DNA from: Polydactylus sextarius
Lineage: Eukaryota; Chordata; Actinopteri; Polynemidae
NCBI GenBank assembly: GCA_016801845.1
Contig: CM028927.1
Coordinates: forward strand, 13,550,501-13,614,500
Length of the DNA stretch: 64,000 bases
Direction of reading: 5' to 3'
This document shows, piece by piece, positions 59,415 to 64,000 of the stretch. The notes beneath the pieces are model-generated. The model saw nothing but the letters and a program-made list of their open reading frames with translations, did not search any database and was not told the origin of the DNA. The stretch's first letter is position 1, and the number at the start of each line of letters is the position of its first letter. The translations under genes were made by a program, and so were the position numbers.

Positions 59415-60834
59415 GCACAGACATAAAATATGTAACTGGCACTAACTGTACGACTTAGGAAGCTAAAACTGACCCTTGCACCGGTGAGAGAAGCCAGAAG
59501 GAATCACTACCAAGGCCGTCCTGACTAATCTGAGCAGCTCTGGTACCAACATCTTATCTTATCTTATCTTTAGACTCGACATGAAACTAACCACTCCACT
59601 ACTCCTAGACGGGACCACAAAAGCGAAGGGAAAGCGTTTAACTCCAGGAAAACTATGTGCACGGTCAAGCATGGTGGTGGAAGTGTAATGTTTAGGGCGT
59701 GTCTTGCCCTACCTGCCCTCCCCCTCGGGTTGAGCTCATTTCCTGTTAACGTGTTCTGCCCCGTGACGACCTGAGCCCCTGTGCTGGTCTGTGACTACAG
59801 CATCTGATTAGAAAGAGCAACGTTTTAAAGCTGAAACGTTCTTTAAAAGAGCAACGCTCGAAGAATAATGACCTTTTCTGTTAATGTGCACTGAAAAAGT
59901 TTAGTCTAATCATTAATCATTTATTAACTACAGTTTAGTTATTACTTTTATATTGTACCGTAATAATTACTTTTTTTAACTTGGCTGATTTAAGTTGTGT
60001 GACTGTAATATGATGACATGACATGATGCAAACTAAACAATAGCAGTTAAATGACAAAAATCTCTATGTACAAATACAATCTCCTACATTGGCCCATCAC
60101 ATACACATTAAATGATAAAAGCTTTTGTTATGATGGAGCTCGGCTACAAACAACGCTGCATAAAACATAAAGTCGTGTTTGAACTGTTATCAGGTCGACA
60201 AAGATTTCAATCCAGACTGAGCCACTGACAGATGTTAATGATAATTTCCTGTTTTTGAGACAAAAGAACAAAGAGGTGAAACAGTCTGGACGAAAAACTG
60301 TACCATGGTACATTAACTGTCTCCATCACACGGTCCTGAAATTAATAACAATGAAGTTTTACACATCAGGTATCATGTGGACACTCGAGCACGTCAGTCG
60401 ACATTTGGTGAATATGAGACAATGATGTGATGAAATAATCACAATCACAATCACGGCAAAATCGGTTCAATCTCATCTGCAGTGAAACTAAACTAAATGA
60501 AAATTAGCACTGCTGTCACACACACACCGCCACCAATTATCTCCTGCTCCCTCCCCCTTCCAGTTTGTGTTCCCCCAAATTCTTCCCGTCCAATGAACCA
60601 AAGAACCAAACCCATGTTTTGGCTTTCACACACACACACGCACACATAAACACACACACACGCTGCCCTCACATCCTCCACTCAGCCTCTCCCTTTCCTC
60701 CTCGTCATACCTCTGGTTCTGACAGCCGGCGAGCTGGGTGGCGTGTCGCTGTAGGCTGGGGAGAGGTAGAGGTAGCTGGCGTTGACTCCCTGTTCGAAGT
60801 CAAACGGAGAGTGGTACTCCTCCAGGGGCTCCAT
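54309..60834 (-). CDS. tpd52: tpd52, tumor protein D52 (spliced, 7 coding exons)
   Basis: Minus-strand join: 60834-60711, 57565-57441, 57232-57084, 56690-56589, 55382-55341 (cassette), 54697-54649, 54428-54309. Total 711 nt and 236 residues with the cassette, 222 without; human PrLZ-type TPD52 is about 224. Layout: N-terminal EYHSPFDFEQGVNASYLYLSP (PrLZ-type long isoform); an acidic linker; the D52 coiled coil from about 73 to 120 (LTEEERQELQEELAK, VEDEIVTLSQVLAAKE, LADIKRKLG); a TSETLSQ...AAFSNVGSAISRKLEDV segment; a conserved FKSFEEKVETLK helix; and a divergent Ser/Thr/Pro/acidic tail. TPD52 proteins are cytoplasmic homo- and hetero-oligomerising adaptors in vesicle trafficking and lipid storage. 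The coiled coil matches TPD52 better than TPD52L1 or TPD52L2. It is convergent with znf704. Confidence 0.92.
54429..54648 (-). other. tpd52: tpd52 intron between exons 6 and 7
   Basis: A short 220-bp GT-AG intron (donor AAG|GTAACG, acceptor CTTCAG). Nothing further seen in it. Confidence 0.8.
54649..54697 (-). CDS. tpd52: tpd52 coding exon 6 (residues 181-197)
   Basis: A 49-nt exon, acceptor TTCTACAG|GAACGC, donor TTGAAG|GTAACG. It encodes NAPTFKSFEEKVETLK, matching the human NSPTFKSFEEKVENLK block, the most conserved part outside the coiled coil. It enters after two bases of an Arg/Ser codon and leaves in phase 0. Confidence 0.93.
54698..55340 (-). other. tpd52: tpd52 intron between cassette exon and exon 6
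   Basis: A 643-bp GT-AG intron. AT-rich; no repeat or exon seen in it beyond a T-run at 54790-54801. Confidence 0.75.
55341..55382 (-). CDS. tpd52: tpd52 cassette exon, 42 nt (residues 167-181)
   Basis: Acceptor GGATAG|CACACG, donor ATGAG|GTAAGG. It encodes TRSIQHSASMPAMR in frame. In TPD52-family genes a known alternatively spliced exon encodes SYSIRHSISMPAMR-type sequence at this position; the spacing, the SxSMPAMR motif and the 3n length all fit. Skipping keeps the frame and changes the junction codon from AGC (Ser) to AGG (Arg). The acceptor is modest (pyrimidine tract followed by purines), consistent with optional use. Confidence 0.8.
55383..56588 (-). other. tpd52: tpd52 intron between exon 4 and the cassette exon
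   Basis: A 1.2-kb GT-AG intron with an AC-rich stretch at about 55728-55752. No other exon seen. Confidence 0.75.
56589..56690 (-). CDS. tpd52: tpd52 coding exon 4 (residues 133-167)
   Basis: Acceptor CTCTCTCAG|CTATAGG, donor GTCAG|GTGAGA. It encodes YRRTSETLSQ, SLKATAAFSNVGSAISRKLEDV, aligning with human YKKTSETLSQAGQKASAAFSSVGSVITKK. A closer acceptor six bases in (CTATAG|GAGG) also keeps phase but would delete the conserved Tyr-Arg; the outer one restores the family's AYKK-like spelling and was chosen. Confidence 0.92.
56691..57083 (-). other. tpd52: tpd52 intron 3
   Basis: A 393-bp GT-AG intron (GC|GTACGT to CTCTCTCAG). Purine-rich on the plus strand near 56693-56760; otherwise nothing recognised. 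Confidence 0.8.
57084..57232 (-). CDS. tpd52: tpd52 coding exon 3, D52 coiled coil (residues 84-133)
   Basis: Acceptor CATGTCCAG|GTGGAG, donor ACCGC|GTACGT. It encodes VEDEIVTLSQVLAAKERQL, ADIKRKLGITPLNELKQNI and TKTWQEVTTSTA, the core of the D52 motif. A heptad pattern is visible in the first 30 residues and mediates homo- and heteromeric interaction in the family. The sequence is nearest to vertebrate TPD52. Confidence 0.95.
57233..57440 (-). other. tpd52: tpd52 intron 2
   Basis: A 208-bp GT-AG intron, donor GCCAAG|GTCAGG. A short T-run; nothing else seen. Confidence 0.8.
57441..57565 (-). CDS. tpd52: tpd52 coding exon 2 (residues 42-83)
   Basis: Acceptor TTGTCTCTCAG|GTCCCG, donor GCCAAG|GTCAGG. 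It encodes an acidic linker PEQLQDSVPEVGEDAV, then PPQSLTEEERQELQEELAK, the start of the coiled coil (human counterpart LSEEEQEELRRELAK). It joins exon 1 with a split Gly codon and exon 3 in phase 0. Confidence 0.93.
57566..60710 (-). other. tpd52: tpd52 intron 1
   Basis: About 3.1 kb, GT-AG. It contains T- and A-runs, an AC repeat at about 59384-59412, a TCTTA pentanucleotide run (59551-59571) and a degenerate Tc1-like fragment near 59.66 kb. Mammalian TPD52 has a second promoter and an alternative short first exon downstream of the PrLZ exon; a counterpart could lie here, but I could not recognise one. Confidence 0.65.
59655..59705 (+). mobile_element. degenerate Tc1/mariner transposase fragment
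   Basis: From 59664 the plus strand reads Val-Lys-His-Gly-Gly-Gly-Ser-Val-Met, the conserved block found in Tc1-like transposases just before a Trp-Gly-Cys motif (here already mutated to Phe-Arg-Ala-Cys). Flanking codons do not continue a clear transposase frame. It is a short dead relic in tpd52 intron 1. Confidence 0.5.
60711..60834 (-). CDS. tpd52: tpd52 coding exon 1, PrLZ-type N-terminus (residues 1-42)
   Basis: Starts at ATG 60834-60832 with a strong context (AAC ATG G). It encodes MEPLEEYHSPFDFEQGVN, then ASYLYLSPAYSDTPPSSPAVR; human PrLZ has DLYEDYQSPFDFDAGVNKSYLYLSP at the same place. Donor ACCAGAG|GTATGA. The frame is open upstream to 60888 but only from a GTG, next to an acceptor-like TTTTACTTAG, so that part is taken as 5' UTR exon. 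Confidence 0.92.
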
Positions 60835-61009
60835 GTTTACAGCTTGTGGTGCGCTGCCGGTCAGAGCCACCTCGCTGCCACCTACCACCTAAGTAAAATC
60901 AGCCAAGTGCTGATTGTCTGCATGTGATCCGGGCGCGTGCTGGCCGTCTGCGTCTTCCTTGTTTACAGCGTCTTGTACTCTTGTGTGACAGAGACACACA
61001 CTCAATGTC

Positions 61010-61012
<3 letters not shown>

Positions 61013-61054
<42 letters not shown>
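61013..61054. repeat. (GT)n microsatellite
   Basis: About 20 GT units just upstream of the tpd52 first coding exon. Confidence 0.95.
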
Positions 61055-61057
<3 letters not shown>

Positions 61058-63484
61058 AAAGAGGAGGTTTTGTATTGGCTTTCAGGTGGTCAGAAGGTCA
61101 GAGTGAGCCGTATTTCCTTTCTCCCCATTTCTAGCAGGCCAAGGTGCTGTGTGTGAACCCTCTGCTCTCTTCTTGCTGTTAATAAGTTACTTGTCTCTTC
61201 AAGCAGCCGTGGCAGCACTCACACACAGAAAAACCTCTTCCTCTCCACTGTCATATCAAAGTATAATTCTCAGTCCATCCCTCAAACATCCATTCGTGTC
61301 GTTTTCAGATGCTCGTCTCTGTCAGCAGAGATAGCGCTGCAGTGATATTGCGTGACACTCGAGTTTCAATACACTCAGGTCCGTCAGTGAATTCCCTCCC
61401 TTCCTCCCTCACTTTTCCTTATCAAGCCTGTCATCCAAGGAGGAAATAAAAGAGGTCCCATTTGTGTGAGCTGGTCATGTGACGCGTGTGTGAGCATGTA
61501 GGGAGAGAGGGAGGGAGGGAGGGCATTAGATGAAAGCATAATCTGCACTGTCCCAGATTACAGCGAAACACTAATCCACAGTAGCTGGTCCATCTTGGAG
61601 CAGCAGTAATGCTAGTCAGCTAGAATGGGGGAGAGAGGACGCCAGAGGCTGTCATGTCCTCTCTCATGATTTTATACTGCCCATCTCTCCAGGACTGAGC
61701 GTCTCTCTCCTTCACTGTTTTCTGGCTGAAGATATATTAAGACTGTTCCTTTAAAATTATAGTAAATAGACCACGAGCTGTACGAAAGAGAAAAAAAATC
61801 CTTCTGTGGTAAATTTGACAATGACGCTCTCCAATAACAATTTAAAATCCTGTGTTTTCTTGCCTCAATATGTCTTCAACGTCTCAAAATGTACTGCAAA
61901 TCCTTCTTAGATAACCCTGTACATTGATTAACATAAAAGCAAATATATTATTGTTATTATTGAATGAATATATCTTTGATTTCTTGCAGATTTCTTGCAA
62001 ATGCTCCAAAACACACCTCAATGCCTTGTCGTCTTACATGTTGATCAAACTTAGCTTTAGCTAGTCACCAGTCAAAGACCCCAGGATTATCCTGAACATG
62101 CAACGTGTTTTAAATGTCCAAAAAATGTTCAACTGTTCAACTTCAGCTCGACAACACCAAGTCTTTGACAAAAAGACATGGTCACACCCTCAAAAATGAT
62201 AAAAAATTATACACACAACAGCTATAAGAGGCCAGTAAATTACAAACTGAAGGAAAACAGGCAACATCATATCCTTTAGGTTGGAGAAAGAGATTTCACT
62301 TTGTGAATGTCAAGTTTTAGCTTTAAAAGGTCAAACACAAAGGTCAGACAGCACACCACTGGTTTACCATCAAAGAAAACCAACAAATATTGTTTATCAG
62401 CTAATGATTTCACCTCTATGTGATACACACTAACATCACAAACACAAAGAATACACATTTTAAAGGTATAACCTTAATCTACGTGTAATGAGGTAGATAA
62501 TTACACAAACACATAAAAAACAAACACATATTTTTCCATAAATTGTGAAAGTACTCTTCATGTCATGTCACGCAAAAGTGATTGAAGGAGAGACATTGAG
62601 ACAGGAATTCAAGCTGCACAAATACATGTAAAAATAGGTCATGCCACATTTTGTTCAAAGACTTTCATAGAGTCTCAGCAGACAGCAGCATCTCGGTGTG
62701 TGTCAGCACCTGCTCAAACTCTCAAGGCTGCAATGAAGTGGAAAAACAACCAGCTGTAATTTAATGATTCAAATGTCAAAAGAAAAAACAAAGTTCATCG
62801 GTACAGGGATGTTCACAACTGAAAGGTCAGTTTTAAACTAACGCAGATGGACCGCTGAGTTCAGGCCTCCTCGCCCAGCATTCCTCTGTTGCTGGATCCA
62901 GACGAGCCTGTTTATGTGATCTTCTCTAAAGAAATTCCTGGCACTGAGAGAGACAGATAGGACGCTATCCTGTAAGCACTGAAACACTGCAGGACATATT
63001 CCACAAGGTCTATTAGGAAGAACTACGTCAAAGTGAAGAGATACGGGAGTGAACTGCAATTTACTTATACACATCATTGCTGCACAAGAGAAATACTGTT
63101 TTAAATTTACACTGACAATATTTATTCTTCTAAAGCATCTATCTTGACTTAAGCGACACGGACACGTTCACCTGGGATCCTCAAACATTTCAGTGAAATA
63201 GTGTAAAGCAATTCCTCTTTAGTCGACAACAGGTCCTACAATGATTTATGTTTTAAAAAATACATAATACTACTGATATTATAATGGTATTGGCAGGATA
63301 AGTACTATTGTTGGATGACATACTGTCTAGTAATGCCATAATATAAAGCCACAACATCTAATGGCAGAGAATATTGTATATATTTTATATATAATTTCTT
63401 TCAAAGGTGCTACATCACCATTGCAAAGACCACTAATTATGCCAGTTTTGTCTAAACTGAACAAAACAAAGCTGTGATAACACA

Positions 63485-63720
63485 ACCACGTGTGTATGAA
63501 TTTAGATAGCACAGCAGAGCGTTTCCAAATCAGAGACGTGACGTAACAACAGCGTCAGCATCTGTCCAACCGCGTTGGCTCTAGTTTTTACATGGACATC
63601 GATATTCAGCTGTGCGTTTATTTCCGCTGCCAACTTACAACCAGAGCAGCAATTCATGTTAGTGTCCTTTATATACAACATTCCCGCCTCGGACGGGCTG
63701 TATAAAAGGAGCTTCTGAGT
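63485..63720. promoter_or_regulatory. promoter-like motif cluster
   Basis: Contains an E-box CACGTG (63487-63492), a CRE-like TGACGTAA (63539-63546), a palindromic CCAACCGCGTTGG (63567-63579) and, on the plus strand, GTATAAAAGG at about 63700-63709 after a CpG-bearing CCCGCCTCGGACGGGC. E-box and CRE are symmetric and could serve tpd52 on the minus strand; the TATA box would point to plus-strand transcription leaving the window. No transcript evidence. Confidence 0.35.
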
Positions 63721-64000
63721 CATGACAGACAGTGGATTCATGTGACACTTGTTAAAACAATAATGACTTGTATGCTTGAAAAAAAAAATATCTTAGTATT
63801 ATGAATAAAAAAATCCTCAAGTCGCAGTTTGTTTTAACAGTAACCTCAAAACCAAAACTACAAGTCCAATGTACTATTTCACAAGATAGTTTGATACATA
63901 TAAATCAAAACATAAGAATATCAAAACCAACTCAAGGCTTCTCTGTACTCAGACTGTAACCAGAAACAAACAGCCATTTTCAAGTAGTTAATGAAGCACA

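Larger units (their letters stand above)
60835..64000 (-). other. tpd52: upstream of tpd52 coding sequence; 5' UTR and intron or flank
   Basis: No coding exon is supported on either strand. A probable acceptor (TTTTACTTAG, minus strand, near 60890-60899) suggests a spliced 5' UTR whose upstream exon is not identified. The region has a GT repeat (61013-61054), a GGGA-rich patch (61501-61522) and a promoter-like motif cluster at 63.48-63.72 kb. The rest is AT-rich unique-looking DNA. Confidence 0.5.

Noticed and set aside
59819..59840. Inverted repeat AACGTTT...AAACGTT in tpd52 intron 1
   Set aside because: Short 7-base arms in AT-rich DNA; expected by chance in a window of this size.
60835..60888. 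N-terminal extension of tpd52 upstream of ATG 60834
   Set aside because: It would need a GTG start next to an acceptor-like AG; the downstream ATG has a strong context and matches the family N-terminus.
1..64000. CRISPR arrays, prophage, operons or other prokaryotic systems
   Set aside because: The sequence is clearly vertebrate, with spliced genes; the repeats are microsatellites and transposon relics.

Overview
This window is vertebrate genomic DNA, almost certainly from a percomorph-like teleost. The evidence is two spliced vertebrate genes with canonical introns, very frequent AC/GT microsatellites, CpG-poor AT-rich introns, and dispersed repeats of types common in ray-finned fish (a tRNA-derived SINE, a MITE-like element, a Tc1 relic). 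It is not prokaryotic: there are no operons, ribosome binding sites or CRISPR arrays, and nearly all long open frames are microsatellite or intron noise.

Layout. Positions 1-1150 are 5' flank, possibly ending another plus-strand gene near position 310. A CpG-rich promoter (about 1150-2220) leads into a nine-exon plus-strand gene, znf704 (GLUT4EF/HDBP-type single zinc finger plus C-clamp factor). Its coding sequence runs from 1960 to 39715 as nine exons that join in frame into 522 residues. Intron 2 (about 26 kb) makes up most of the window and carries non-repetitive, homeodomain-motif-rich stretches that look like conserved non-coding DNA. The T/A-rich 3' UTR runs from 39716 to at least about 44.28 kb and possibly to about 51.39 kb.

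About 1 kb further on, the minus-strand gene tpd52 (tumor protein D52, long PrLZ-like isoform) ends. Its seven coding exons lie between 60834 and 54309 and give 236 residues with a 42-nt cassette exon, or 222 without it. Its 5' UTR and promoter lie above 60.9 kb; a promoter-like motif cluster sits near 63.5-63.7 kb.

The genes are convergent (tail to tail). ZNF704 and TPD52 are also near neighbours on human 8q21, so the block is conserved, but orientation and content differ here: nothing resembling ZBTB10 lies between them. The products do not obviously share a pathway: one is a nuclear DNA-binding protein, the other a cytoplasmic coiled-coil vesicle-trafficking adaptor. I found no clearly novel system. 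The most interesting points are a GC-AG intron that decides whether znf704 keeps its C-clamp, the tpd52 cassette exon, a cluster of palindromic homeodomain/TALE motifs in intron 2, and a strong CTCF-like motif in a CpG-rich patch between the two genes.
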